45,432 nt of DNA from Candidatus Halocynthiibacter alkanivorans (GTDB lineage Bacteria; Pseudomonadota; Alphaproteobacteria; Rhodobacterales; Rhodobacteraceae): NCBI RefSeq assembly GCF_003333265.1, contig NZ_QOLB01000094.1, positions 1 to 45,432 on the forward strand, written 5' to 3'. Positions 33,807-42,920 of this stretch are shown piece by piece. The position numbers and the translations under genes were made by a program. Numbering within the stretch: the first letter of the stretch is position 1; each line of letters begins with the position of its first letter. The notes below the pieces were generated by a model, which saw nothing but the letters and a program-made list of their open reading frames with translations, was not told the DNA's origin and did no database searches.

Positions 33807-35080
33807 TGAAGCTATTCAGACGGTCGCGCGGGAAACCGGCGATTGAAAACCCACCTGTTGAAACGCGCTCAGATGCGCCGGTCCAGATCATGCACAGCAG
33901 TGACCCAAACCTTCCGCAGTTTCTGGGATTGCAGGTTCTCGGTGGGGCAGGCGAGGAAGTCACGATCGAGACGGCGCTTTCAATCCCGGCGCTTTGGTGT
34001 GCGGTAAATTTTCTGGCCAGAACGCTGGCGAAACTGCCGATCGGTATCTTTGAGAAGTCAGATAATGGCCGGGTCAAAGTCCAGGGGTCGCGGATCTCGG
34101 TTCTTCTCAACCGGGCGCCAAACCCGGAGACAACCGCGTTTGACTGGCGCTTTGCAGCATATGTCGATGTGTTCACCAAGGGGCGGCACATCTCCTTTAT
34201 CGAACGGAATGGCAAAGGCGACGTTGTTAACATCTGGCCTTTGGATATCGACAAAGTCACGGTCTCGCGCCGCAACGGGCGCAAAACCTATCACTACAAA
34301 GAGAACGGAAAGTCGCACGACTACGCGGCAAAAGATGTCATCGATCTGGCGTTTATGCCGTCCGCCAACGGGCTGCAGTCCAGATCGCCCATCTACTCCC
34401 ACAAGCTGACGATCGGTTATGCGATCGCGGTGATGAAATATGGCGCCCGCATTTTTGGCAGTGACGGTGTTCCGCCCTTCGTGGTGACCGGGCCTTATAC
34501 ATCACCAGGCGCAATGGATCGGGCTTCCGCCGATCTGAAAGAGGCGTTTAGTGAAGCCTCTGCCAAGGGACAGGCTTCAGTCAATATTCCCGAGGGCCAC
34601 ACGGTCAAACCTGTCGGTGTTGATCCAGAGAAAATGCAGATGAATGAGACCAAGTTGCAGAACGTGGTCGAGATTGGTCGGATTTATTCTTTGCCACCCG
34701 TGTTCGTCCAGGATCTGACCAACGGCACATTTTCCAACACCGAGCAGCAGGATTTGCAGCTGGTGAAACACACCCTGTCTTCCTGGCTGACCGAGTTTGA
34801 GCAGGAGATCAATCTGAAGCTTTACGGTCGGGACGAAAGCAAAATCTACGCCGAGGCCAATCTGGATGCGCTGCTGCGCGGTGATCTGAAAAGCCGGATG
34901 GATGCGCTGGCGCAGGGGATCAACAGCGGCCAGCTGACGCCGAATGAAGGCCGGGCTCTGAACAATCGCGAGAACAAGCCGGGCGGCGACGAGCTGTTCA
35001 TGCAGGGCGCGATGGCGCCGGTCACACAGCTGGTCGGTGGTGAAAAACCAAATGAAGGGAATGACGATGGCGAAGCGTGA
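33803..35080 (+). CDS. HK97-family portal protein
   Basis: 425 residues, the usual length. Recognisable segments are TIETALSIPALWCAVNFLARTLAKLPIGIF, AFDWRFAAYVDVFTKG, DVIDLAFMPS and the late GRIYSLPPVFVQDLTNGTFSNTEQQ. It forms the dodecameric ring for DNA entry and tail joining. ATG 33803 overlaps the TerL stop by four bases. Confidence 0.94.
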   Translation: MMKLFRRSRGKPAIENPPVETRSDAPVQIMHSSDPNLPQFLGLQVLGGAGEEVTIETALSIPALWCAVNFLARTLAKLPIGIFEKSDNGRVKVQGSRISVLLNRAPNPETTAFDWRFAAYVDVFTKGRHISFIERNGKGDVVNIWPLDIDKVTVSRRNGRKTYHYKENGKSHDYAAKDVIDLAFMPSANGLQSRSPIYSHKLTIGYAIAVMKYGARIFGSDGVPPFVVTGPYTSPGAMDRASADLKEAFSEASAKGQASVNIPEGHTVKPVGVDPEKMQMNETKLQNVVEIGRIYSLPPVFVQDLTNGTFSNTEQQDLQLVKHTLSSWLTEFEQEINLKLYGRDESKIYAEANLDALLRGDLKSRMDALAQGINSGQLTPNEGRALNNRENKPGGDELFMQGAMAPVTQLVGGEKPNEGNDDGEA

Positions 35081-35657
35081 AGTCAGGCTGGCGCTGCCGG
35101 CCGAAATTCGTGAGGGCGAGGGAGACGATGGCGAAGGCGTGCGTGTCGCAGGTTATGCCGCCGTATTTGGGGAAGCTGCTGACATTGGCGGCTGGTTCAC
35201 TGAGGTTATTGAGCGCGGCGCCTTTGACGATGTCCTGCAAGATGATGTGCCGTTCCTGATCAACCATGAGGGGCTGCCGCTGGCGCGAACGCGATCGGGC
35301 ACTTTGACCATCACCCAAGATGATCGGGGCCTTTACATCGAGACGGTGTTGGATCCTGCCGACCCCGACGTGGCCCGGATCATTCCGAAAATGAAACGCG
35401 GCGATCTGGACAAAATGAGCTTTGCCTTTTCGGTCGGGATTCATGAGTGGGACGACACTGGAGACATCCCCGTCCGGACAATCAAGAAATTCGATCGCCT
35501 CTATGACGTCGCGATCGTCACTTCGCCTGCCTATGACGGGACCGAGATCGGTCTGCGGTGCCTTGAAGAGCACCGTGCGGAGCGCGAAGCAAAACCAGTT
35601 TCATCCAGTACGCTGGCACGCGTCCGGATGAAGTCGAAACTTGCCGGGATCCGGTAA
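35067..35657 (+). CDS. HK97-family prohead protease
   Basis: 196 residues beginning MAKREVRLALPAEIRE, overlapping the portal end by 14 bases. The S78/U35 fold is seen in RVAGYAAVFGEAADIGGWFTEVIERGAF, the likely catalytic His in PFLINHEG, Ser in KMSFAFSVG and the closing VAIVTSPAYDGTEIGLR. It trims the capsid precursor. ATG 35067 is preferred over GTG 35037 by its GGGA site. Confidence 0.9.
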   Translation: MAKREVRLALPAEIREGEGDDGEGVRVAGYAAVFGEAADIGGWFTEVIERGAFDDVLQDDVPFLINHEGLPLARTRSGTLTITQDDRGLYIETVLDPADPDVARIIPKMKRGDLDKMSFAFSVGIHEWDDTGDIPVRTIKKFDRLYDVAIVTSPAYDGTEIGLRCLEEHRAEREAKPVSSSTLARVRMKSKLAGIR

Positions 35658-35717
35658 GCCAAACGGGCAGCGGAAGCGCGCGCCCACATCTACCTGAAAA
35701 CCTGAGAGGAAAATGTC

Positions 35718-37007
35718 ATGAGTGTTCTTATCAAAGAGCTCAAAGAAAAACGTGCGCGCATCATTACCAATGCCCGCGCCAAATTCGATGAGATCAAAGA
35801 CGATACGCCGGCAGCCCGCGCCAAAGAGCTGGAAACAGAATTTGACGCGGCGATGACGGAAGCGGACGCGATCGAGGCGCGTATCGGCCGGTTGGAAAAA
35901 CTTGAGCAAGCCGAGCAGCGCCTGAACGCGGGCGATCCGCGCCGCCCATTGGGTGAAGACGGCGAGGGCCGCGGCGTCCAGGATCCCGCGCCGATGAATT
36001 ACCGCGCGGCCTTCCATGCCAATCTCGCCGCCATCGCCGCGGGTGATGCTTGCCCGGCGAATGTCCGGGCCGTGCTGGCTGCGGGTTATTCGACAATGGA
36101 GGCCGCCGGTGAGGCTCGCGCACAAATCGCCGGCGTCCAGGCCGCTGGTGGCTACCTTGTGCCCGATGAGATGCATCAGGAACTGATCAAAGTTCTGGCG
36201 GCCTGGGGGCCAATGTATGACGACAACATCTGCACAGTGCTTCCGACCACCGGGGGAGGAACCATGCCGCTGCCCAGTGTTGATGATACCGGCGAGGAGG
36301 CGGTGCAGAACACAGCAGAAGGCGACCCGATCGCGGACACCGGCACCAAAGATGTCGTGTTCACCAAAACGGATCTCTCAGATTACCTGTATGATACTGA
36401 GTGGCTGAAGATCTCCATTCAGCTGCAGACCGGCAGCTATATCGGCGTGGAAGCTCTGATCAATTCTCTGCTGGCAGAGCGCCTTGGCCGTAAGCTCAAC
36501 CGGGATCTGACAACTGGTGACGGGGCCGGCAAGCCGCTGGGTATCAACGCTGGGTCCGCGCTTGGTTACACCGCAGTCAGCGCATCTGCGATCACCTCTG
36601 ATGAAATCCTGACCCTGGTGCATTCGGTCGATGCGGCCTATCGCGCCTCGCCCAAAGCCCGGGCGATGTTCAACGACAGCACTCTGCTGGCGCTGCACAA
36701 GATGAAAGATGGCCAGGGCAATTACCTGATCCAGGAGGCACCGGACGGTCTGGGGCGTCTGAAGGTCGGGGCTGTGACTGTTCCCTATTCGGTCAACCAG
36801 GCGATGCCCTCGATCGCGGCCGCCGTCAGCCCGATCGTCTATGGCGATTTCTCGCGCTACTTCGTGCGCAAAATCGGCGGGATCTCGATCATGTCAATTC
36901 AGGACAGCAAGTTCGCACCTGGTATCGGTGTGATGGGCTTCGCACGGATGGGCGGCACGGTCGGGGATGCCAAAGCGATCAAACGCCTGAAGATGGCCGC
37001 TGCATAA
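35718..37007 (+). CDS. HK97-family major capsid protein
   Basis: 429 residues. The N-terminal coiled-coil delta domain (about 1-75) is the scaffold part removed by the protease; the HK97 fold follows from about 110 (GGYLVPDEMHQELIKVL) with TGDGAGKPLGI, YRASPKARAMFNDSTLLALHKMKDGQGNYL and the C-terminal KFAPGIGVMGFARMGG. AGAGGAAAATGTC precedes ATG 35718. Confidence 0.95.
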   Translation: MSVLIKELKEKRARIITNARAKFDEIKDDTPAARAKELETEFDAAMTEADAIEARIGRLEKLEQAEQRLNAGDPRRPLGEDGEGRGVQDPAPMNYRAAFHANLAAIAAGDACPANVRAVLAAGYSTMEAAGEARAQIAGVQAAGGYLVPDEMHQELIKVLAAWGPMYDDNICTVLPTTGGGTMPLPSVDDTGEEAVQNTAEGDPIADTGTKDVVFTKTDLSDYLYDTEWLKISIQLQTGSYIGVEALINSLLAERLGRKLNRDLTTGDGAGKPLGINAGSALGYTAVSASAITSDEILTLVHSVDAAYRASPKARAMFNDSTLLALHKMKDGQGNYLIQEAPDGLGRLKVGAVTVPYSVNQAMPSIAAAVSPIVYGDFSRYFVRKIGGISIMSIQDSKFAPGIGVMGFARMGGTVGDAKAIKRLKMAAA

Positions 37008-37034
37008 AGCGGGGTTTGCACAGGGAAATCAGGG

Positions 37035-37053
37035 GGGCGCGACATTCGCGCCC
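37035..37053 (+). terminator. Hairpin after the capsid gene
   Basis: GGGCGCGA (37035-37042) and TCGCGCCC (37046-37053) form a perfect eight-base stem with loop CAT; no T-tract follows, so partial attenuation or RNA protection is as likely as termination. Position fits a step-down after the highly expressed capsid gene. Confidence 0.5.
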
Positions 37054-37085
37054 TCTCTCAAACCCCACTTTTGAAAGGAAAGACC

Positions 37086-37670
37086 ATGGATAAAATCAAA
37101 GTCGAGATGGCGGTTCCGCGTTCGGGCCCGAAAGTGAACGATGCCATCGGGGACACGGTCACCGTTGGCATGAATGAGGCCAAGCGCATGTTGCTTGCCG
37201 GCCAAATCACTGCGCCTAACGCTAAGGACAAAAAGGCAATCATGGCCGTGGAATTGCCTGAAGAGCGTGAAGCACGCGAACGTGCAGAGCAGGACGCCCT
37301 TAAGCGCGCTGAGGCGAATGAAGCCGAGCAAAAAAAGGCAGAAGAGATTGCCGGCGTGACGGTGACGGTTTTGGCTGAGCAGCGGGCCCATGAGATGCTT
37401 GCCGAGCGCCGTGATAGTGACATCGATCTGCTGAAATCTCAGATTGGCGAGGCCGAAATCGTTGCCGGCAAGGTCGAGCTCGAGCGTGATGATGCCCTTA
37501 AACGGGTGACGGAATTGGAACAGCTTCTGGCTGATGCAACGACCACCGTCAAATCCGCAGAGGCAGAAGTTAAGTCGCTTTCGGACACCAATGCAGGGCT
37601 CGTTCAGAATGTCGCTGAGTTGCAGAAGGCTATGGAGGCCGATGCCGGCAAGCCTTTGAGTAAGGGGTAA
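37086..37670 (+). CDS. Hypothetical coiled-coil head-region protein (194 aa)
   Basis: AAGGAAAG before ATG 37086. The first 60 residues are compact (VEMAVPRSGPKVNDAIGDTVTVGMNEAKRMLLAGQI), the rest is a long Glu/Lys/Ala coiled coil. It stands between capsid and connector, where head-decoration or minor head proteins occur. Function not recognised; a capsid-linked or connector-linked role is an inference. Confidence 0.7.
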   Translation: MDKIKVEMAVPRSGPKVNDAIGDTVTVGMNEAKRMLLAGQITAPNAKDKKAIMAVELPEEREARERAEQDALKRAEANEAEQKKAEEIAGVTVTVLAEQRAHEMLAERRDSDIDLLKSQIGEAEIVAGKVELERDDALKRVTELEQLLADATTTVKSAEAEVKSLSDTNAGLVQNVAELQKAMEADAGKPLSKG

Positions 37671-37675
37671 ACGAT

Positions 37676-38269
37676 ATGTGGTCTGGTGTTCAGGTTACGA
37701 CCCCGCCGGCGCCGGCCTCGCTGCCGATCGAGATCGACGTTATGAAGCTGCGCCTGCGTTGCGACGAGGATGAAGAGAACGCGGTGATCACAGATATGAT
37801 CCGTCAGGCAGTCGATCGGATCGACGGTCCTGACGGCATCGGTGTGGCGATGATGACGCAGACCTGGACCCGGACGCTTGACGCCTTCAGCGCTGAGATC
37901 AGGCTTCCCGGTTCGCCCATCCAGTCGGTGTCCGAGATCCGCTATATGGACAGCGCCGGCGATTGGCAGACCCTGGCCTCCGCGACCTACCGTCTGTGCA
38001 AAAGCACCCACCCCTGGATCGTGGTGCCGGCACCCGGTGCGCACTTCCCGACCACATTGCGGGGCCGCGCGGTGGTCGAGATCGACTATGTGCTGGGGAA
38101 TGCACTGGCGGCAGATGTGCCGGCCGATCTGGTGGCTGCTGTCACGCTTCTGGTTGGCCACTATTTTGAGAACCGCGAGGCGGTTGTGACTGGAACAACG
38201 GCGACTGAATTGCCAATGGGTGTCGAGCGTATTCTTGCCCGTCATGCCCGGATCGGGGCGGTGGCCTGA
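37676..38269 (+). CDS. Head-tail connector protein (gp6/gp15-like)
   Basis: 197 residues with the all-helical connector fold seen in phages of this type: KLRLRCDEDEENAVITDMIRQAVDRID, the middle beta part QTWTRTLDAF, and VPADLVAAVTLLVGHYFENREAV near the end. It caps the portal ring after packaging. Its stop overlaps the next ATG. Confidence 0.85.
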   Translation: MWSGVQVTTPPAPASLPIEIDVMKLRLRCDEDEENAVITDMIRQAVDRIDGPDGIGVAMMTQTWTRTLDAFSAEIRLPGSPIQSVSEIRYMDSAGDWQTLASATYRLCKSTHPWIVVPAPGAHFPTTLRGRAVVEIDYVLGNALAADVPADLVAAVTLLVGHYFENREAVVTGTTATELPMGVERILARHARIGAVA

Positions 38270-38610
38270 TGGCGCGCGGTGGCAATTATCGGGACCGGGC
38301 GGTGTTTCTTCGGGAAGCGCCCGGAGTGGTCGACAAATATGGAAACGAAGGGGATGCGCCGGCTGAGTTCCTGCGACTCTGGGCGGATCTTCGGGAAACG
38401 CCCGGGCGGGAAAAACTGATCGCCGGCCGGCTCGAGGACAAGGTGACGGGGACACTTCGGATCCGCTCCGGTGCGAAAGCCCGATCGATCCTGGCCAGCG
38501 ATACAGTTTCGGTGCGCGGAGCTACCTGGTCGATTACCGCAGGGCCGGCACAGGTCAGCCGCAAGGGTGATGTTCTGGAATTCCTGATTGAGCGGGGTGG
38601 CGCGCTGTGA
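38269..38610 (+). CDS. Head-tail adaptor/stopper protein
   Basis: 113 residues of beta-barrel type, with RDRAVFLREAPGVVDKYGNE, LWADLRETPGREKLIAGRLED and VTGTLRIRSG, as in SPP1 gp16-type stoppers (phage head closure family). Overlaps genes on both sides. Confidence 0.85.
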   Translation: MARGGNYRDRAVFLREAPGVVDKYGNEGDAPAEFLRLWADLRETPGREKLIAGRLEDKVTGTLRIRSGAKARSILASDTVSVRGATWSITAGPAQVSRKGDVLEFLIERGGAL

Positions 38611-39044
38611 AAATTGACGCCACAGGCCTGACGCGGCAACTCAAGCGCCTGCCTACCGCAGTGCAGGAAAACGTAAAGCAAGCGGTCTATAAAAGCACTG
38701 AAGAGGCCGCGCGGGTTGCAAAAGTGCTTGCTCCCAACACGAGCGGCGATACCAAAGCTGGCATTCGCACCGAGTATAAGTCGGACGGCATGATGGGCAC
38801 CGTTGTCGTAATCGACAGCAATGCGCCCCGCGCCGAAAAAGACCGGGCCTATTCGATCGAGCATGGCCGCAAGAAGGCTGCCAAAATCGGCAAGGTGAAG
38901 GGGCAACGCAAAGAGGTCTGGCGCGGCACGACCGAGGGCTATCGTTTTGTCGGCCGGGCGCGCCAATACATGGGCAAGCGCTGGAGCCGGCGCATCAGGC
39001 GCGCGGTCAGAAAGGCCGCAAAGGAGGTGACCGGTGGCGGATGA
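38607..39044 (+). CDS. HK97 gp10-type tail-completion protein
   Basis: 145 residues: KIDATGLTRQLKRLPTAVQENVKQAVYKSTEEAARVAKVLAP and a basic C-terminus. This is the HK97 gp10 family, which joins head and tail. The start overlaps the previous stop by four bases. Confidence 0.85.
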   Translation: MKIDATGLTRQLKRLPTAVQENVKQAVYKSTEEAARVAKVLAPNTSGDTKAGIRTEYKSDGMMGTVVVIDSNAPRAEKDRAYSIEHGRKKAAKIGKVKGQRKEVWRGTTEGYRFVGRARQYMGKRWSRRIRRAVRKAAKEVTGGG

Positions 39045-39450
39045 CTATGAGCTGGCGCTGCAGGTCGCGGTTCGCGCGGCGCTGGTTGCTGACCTGACAT
39101 TAAGCGGCCTGATCGCGGGGCGGATCTATGACGAGCCGCCCGACAACGTTGAATTCCCATTTGTCCGGTTCGGAGATTTTGAACCACAGCCATTTGATAC
39201 CGGCGACACAGAGGGCGCCGAGATCATCTTCGGGCTTGAGATTCATTCCCGCCCGGAAGCCGGCCGGGTGGAAGCAACGCAGATCGCGGGCGCCTGTCGC
39301 CGGGCGCTGCATCGTAAGCAAGACACCATCGCCATTGTGGGGTTTCACCTGCTGGAGCTGCTGTGGCTGACACAGACAGTCGGCCGCAAGCCGGATGGCA
39401 AAACTTACCAGGGCACGCTGGCCTTTAAAGCCACCCTGGACAGCCTTTAA
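39034..39450 (+). CDS. Tail terminator/completion protein (DUF3168)
   Basis: 138 residues, MADDYELALQVAVRAALVADLTL, RIYDEPPDNVEFPFVRFGD and the late YQGTLAFKATL are characteristic of DUF3168, a GTA- and phage-wide tail-end protein that ends tail tube growth. It overlaps gp10 by 11 bases. Confidence 0.85.
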   Translation: MADDYELALQVAVRAALVADLTLSGLIAGRIYDEPPDNVEFPFVRFGDFEPQPFDTGDTEGAEIIFGLEIHSRPEAGRVEATQIAGACRRALHRKQDTIAIVGFHLLELLWLTQTVGRKPDGKTYQGTLAFKATLDSL

Positions 39451-39495
39451 CGCACCGCTCACGGAGCGGATCAATCAATCGAAAGTGAGGATATT

Positions 39496-39924
39496 ATGGT
39501 CAAGACACTTGGGCGCGCATTGCTGTTGAAAGTCGGAGACGGGGGTGGCCCTGAAGTCTTCAGTGCGTTTGGCGCGCTGAATTCAAAAACGTTCTCGATC
39601 AACAACACACAGATCGATGTGACAACGCCGGACAATACAACGCCGGAAACCAAGATGTGGTTTGCAAGTCTGCCGGGTGTGGCAAGCGCGGCCTTCAGTG
39701 GTGACTGTCTGATCGAGGACCTGGCTGTGTTTAAGCAGTTGGTGGCACTTTCCATGGCGGATGACAACTCGGTCAATCTTGAGGTTGTCGTGCCCGGCAT
39801 CGGGACTTTTGCCGCCGCCTTCCGGCTGGATACGCTTGAGTTCTCAGGCGAGCAGGAGGGGGCGCAGAAAGGCTCGATGTCGCTTTCCTCAACTGGCGCC
39901 GTTGTTTACACGCCTGCTGTCTGA
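39496..39924 (+). CDS. Major tail (tube) protein
   Basis: 142 residues similar to TP901-1-type tail tube proteins: LLLKVGDGGGPEVFSAFGALNSKTFSINNTQIDVTT, then a beta-rich body ending in EGAQKGSMSLSSTGAVVYTPAV. It polymerises around the tape measure. Its stop overlaps the next ATG by one base. Confidence 0.88.
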   Translation: MVKTLGRALLLKVGDGGGPEVFSAFGALNSKTFSINNTQIDVTTPDNTTPETKMWFASLPGVASAAFSGDCLIEDLAVFKQLVALSMADDNSVNLEVVVPGIGTFAAAFRLDTLEFSGEQEGAQKGSMSLSSTGAVVYTPAV

Positions 39925-40307
39925 TGGGGATCGCAAAGAAAGCGCCCCGTGGCGGCGTGGTTGAAAAGCTCGGTTCTTCCAGGCAGATCCTTTTGCTCCG
40001 TAATGAAGAGATCGAGCGGTTTGAAGATCAGCACCGCGGTATCTTTGAAATCTGGGATGGCTTCTTTGGGCGATCGACTTCGCCCAACAGTACAGAAGTC
40101 CGTGACCTGGTTGCTCTGGGTCTGGTTGGCGGCGGTATGAAAGACGCGGACGCAGACGCATTGGTTGCGGAACAGGGGCCCGACCAGCTCCTGCATCTGC
40201 GCACGTTGGCACAAGGCGTTCTCGGGGTCGCATTCGTGCCGGACGCCCTGGCCGAGTCTGACGATGCCGGTACTGATGAAGATCAAAAAAAAACGGAGAC
40301 GCCCTGA
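39924..40307 (+). CDS. Tail assembly chaperone, zero-frame product (GTA gp10-like)
   Basis: 127 residues with the GTA-TIM/gp10-type pattern: LLLRNEEIERFEDQHRGIFEIWDGFFGRS, EVRDLVALGLVGGGM and LRTLAQGVLGVAF. It is the analogue of lambda gpG. A run of nine A near its end lets ribosomes slip into a second frame (see the extended product). Confidence 0.8.
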   Translation: MGIAKKAPRGGVVEKLGSSRQILLLRNEEIERFEDQHRGIFEIWDGFFGRSTSPNSTEVRDLVALGLVGGGMKDADADALVAEQGPDQLLHLRTLAQGVLGVAFVPDALAESDDAGTDEDQKKTETP

Positions 40308-40501
40308 AGAATTGGGGCGTCCGCACCCTGATCAAACGGGGGGCGACGATCGGATACAAGCCAGCGGAGATCCGGGCAATGATCCCTCGCGACTGGATGC
40401 TGGTTGTCGAAGGGCACCGCGAAATGAATGAGGGATCGGAGCCGGGTTCCTCGGCCCCATCGTTAGAAGAATATCACAAGCTTGTTGAGGAGTATGGTTG
40501 A
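39924..40501 (+). CDS. Tail assembly chaperone, -1 frameshift product (G-T type)
   Basis: The heptamer A AAA AAA at 40286-40292 (within A9, 40285-40293) moves ribosomes back by one base. The new frame codes for KNGDALKNWGVRTLIKRGAT, AEIRAMIPRDWMLVVEGHREM and a C-terminus HKLVEEYG, ending in TGA 40499-40501 at the tape-measure ATG. That frame has no good start of its own, and phages of this type make a G and a G-T chaperone in a fixed ratio. Confidence 0.72.
40285..40294 (+). promoter_or_regulatory. Programmed -1 frameshift site (A9C)
   Basis: Zero-frame codons CAA AAA AAA ACG allow tandem slippage to AAA AAA AAC. The distance to the zero-frame stop (40305-40307) is short, as in other tail chaperone genes. 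Confidence 0.7.
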
Positions 40502-42330
40502 TGGCCGAAAACGATTTCGAGCGGCTGAACATTATCCTTGCGGCGCGCGATCGGGACTTTGCCAAGGCGATGGATCGCAACGTGCGCCGCATCGAGCGGT
40601 TTGCGAAACGGGGGCAGAAAGATCTCTCAAAGGTAACAAGAAAGTTTGATCTGATGGGGACCGCGGCTAAATCGCTTGGTCTCATCCTTGCCGGGGTGTT
40701 CACGCTGAATGGCATCCAGAACGCGGTTGATCAGGCCACCGAGATGGCGGTCGAACTGGAGAACCTGTCCCGGCTGGCGGGCGTGAGTGTCGAGACATTT
40801 CAGGAGCTGACCTACGCCGCGGGCAAGTTTGGTATCGGCCAGGATAAGATCGCCGATATTCTGAAGGACGTGAATGACAAGGTCGGTGATTTCATGGCCA
40901 CGGGCGGCGGGCCGCTGCAGGACTTCTTTGAAAACATTGCGCCAAAGGTGGGCATTACTGCCAGTGCGTTTGCGAAGCTGTCGGGTCCGGAAGCGCTGCA
41001 GGCCTACGTGAACGGGCTGGAACAAGCGGGTGTCAGCCAGGCCCAGATGACGTTTTACATGGAAGCGCTCGCCAATGACGCAACCATGCTGACTCCGCTC
41101 TTTGCCAGCAACGGCGCTGAGATGCGCCGTTTGGCAAGCGATGCTCAGGAACTCGGCATGGTTCTGGACAGTGATATCATCGAGCGTAGTGCTGAAATGC
41201 GCCGGCGCTGGGACGATATCATGGGCAAGATGCGCGCCTCATTTAATGGCCTGATATTTGACGTCGTCATGGGGCTGGATGACGTGTTCGGCATTTCGCA
41301 GAATGCTCAGTTTAACAAGCTTGCTGAACAATATGACGAACAGGCCCGGGAGTTACAAAATCTGGAAGACAAGCGCGCCAGATTGAAAGACATGAGCATC
41401 ACGCCCTGGTTGCCCGAAGATACACGCTCAAATATCGATACTGATTTGCGTCGCCAAGTCGCGGACCAGCATGCGCTGATGAACATGACCACTGCGCAGA
41501 TGGATGAGGTCGAGCGGGTTTTGACGGCTCAAGCACGGTTGCGGGACAAATACACGAATCCGACCACATCTGGTGGCGGGGGTGGTGGCAGCAAATCAGA
41601 GACCGATGCGCTGGAGAAAATCATCCAGGCCTATGAGGCTCTGACCGCCTCGCTGGATCCGGCGGCGGCCGCAACGCAAAAATATGCGCAGGCGCGTGAG
41701 GCGGTCAACGCGGCGCTGGAGGCCGGGGTGATTTCTGAGGAAGAGGCGGGGCAAACTCTGTCACTGGCCAAAGAGCGCTATGACGCGGTGACGGATTCCG
41801 CGCTCGATCTGGCTGGCGTGATGGGCACGGTGAAATCGTCGACGGAAGAGGCGTTCACGTCGATCTTTGATAATACCAAAACCGGCAAGGAGAAGTTTGC
41901 AGATTTCGCCAACTCGATCATCTCGGAGCTGATGCAGGTTCTGGTGGTGCAAAGGATGGTGGGCGATTTCGCTTCAAAGACTTCAGCCGGCAACGGCATA
42001 CTCGGCGCGATCGGAAAGGTTTTTGACATCACGCGCGCGGGCGGTGGATCTGGCCGCGCAGGCCAGCCCATGTTGATCAACGAAGCCACGCCCAATTCCG
42101 AAATATACGTCCCCAGCCAGAATGGTGCGGTGCTGAATGTCGCGCAGGCGCAGTCGGCGTTGCGCAGCTCTGTCGCCGGCGGCAGCTCGTCGCTGAGTAT
42201 GCCACAGACTTTCTATATTTCAGTCGACGGTGGTTCCAACAATCCCGAGCGGATCGTCGCGGCGCTGCGCGGTCCAATGCGTGATGAAATCCAATCAGCC
42301 TTAGCACGCTGGAACAGGGTGAGAAAATAA
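40501..42330 (+). CDS. Tail tape-measure protein
   Basis: 609 residues from ATG 40501. Features: an N-terminal helical part (RDFAKAMDRNVRRIERFAKRGQKDLSKV), a hydrophobic stretch at about 56-72 (SLGLILAGVFTLNGIQNAV), long helical repeats and a glycine linker (GGGGGG near 360), and a C-terminal region with KEKFADFANSIISELMQVLVVQRM, common in this family. It sets tail length; about 600 residues would suit a short siphovirus or GTA-size tail. Confidence 0.9.
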   Translation: MAENDFERLNIILAARDRDFAKAMDRNVRRIERFAKRGQKDLSKVTRKFDLMGTAAKSLGLILAGVFTLNGIQNAVDQATEMAVELENLSRLAGVSVETFQELTYAAGKFGIGQDKIADILKDVNDKVGDFMATGGGPLQDFFENIAPKVGITASAFAKLSGPEALQAYVNGLEQAGVSQAQMTFYMEALANDATMLTPLFASNGAEMRRLASDAQELGMVLDSDIIERSAEMRRRWDDIMGKMRASFNGLIFDVVMGLDDVFGISQNAQFNKLAEQYDEQARELQNLEDKRARLKDMSITPWLPEDTRSNIDTDLRRQVADQHALMNMTTAQMDEVERVLTAQARLRDKYTNPTTSGGGGGGSKSETDALEKIIQAYEALTASLDPAAAATQKYAQAREAVNAALEAGVISEEEAGQTLSLAKERYDAVTDSALDLAGVMGTVKSSTEEAFTSIFDNTKTGKEKFADFANSIISELMQVLVVQRMVGDFASKTSAGNGILGAIGKVFDITRAGGGSGRAGQPMLINEATPNSEIYVPSQNGAVLNVAQAQSALRSSVAGGSSSLSMPQTFYISVDGGSNNPERIVAALRGPMRDEIQSALARWNRVRK

Positions 42331-42920
42331 TGGTGACAACAGTTCCTGATAGCGTCCGGCTGGCATCCTGGCGTTTTACCTTGAAGACCAACTCACACCG
42401 CGCAGCGTCTCCCTATTCCTTCATGCAAACGCCATATGATTTTATGGGTGGGATGTGGACGGCGACGCTCGACATGACCCATATGATTTCCAGCGATGCA
42501 TCTGCGGTGCTGGCCTGGGTCGCTGGGCTTGACGGTGTGATGGAGTCGTTCACATTGCCGGTTGTGGATTACGCTGGCCCGTTTGGACTGGTGACCGCCA
42601 ATCCAACTTTTGCGGACGCCGCGCAGGTCAGGGGCAAAACCATTGTTCTCCAGCTTGCTGCCGGCGACAGTGCAGCGGTTGGCGATTATGTGACCATCGC
42701 CGGCCATCTTCACATCATTACAACGGCCGAGGCGCCGGACGTCTCAGATCAGCAAAGTATCGGGATCAGCCCGCGTCTTCGCGCAGATGTTGCCGCCGGG
42801 GCGGCTGTTGAAATGCTGGCGCCATATGGCACCTGGGCTCTGGCCAAGGGCGATGAGGGCGCTTCCCTTTCTCAGACGGGTGTTCGCAGCCGGTCGCTTT
42901 CTTTGAATGAGGCGCTGTAA
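42330..42920 (+). CDS. Tail tip-region protein (distal tail type), hypothetical
   Basis: 196 residues of beta-rich sequence, with ASPYSFMQTPYDFMGGMWTATLDMTHM near the start. In the GTA order, the gene after the tape measure is a distal tail component; the position, the one-base overlaps and similar size fit that role. I do not recognise the exact family. Confidence 0.65.
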   Translation: MVTTVPDSVRLASWRFTLKTNSHRAASPYSFMQTPYDFMGGMWTATLDMTHMISSDASAVLAWVAGLDGVMESFTLPVVDYAGPFGLVTANPTFADAAQVRGKTIVLQLAAGDSAAVGDYVTIAGHLHIITTAEAPDVSDQQSIGISPRLRADVAAGAAVEMLAPYGTWALAKGDEGASLSQTGVRSRSLSLNEAL

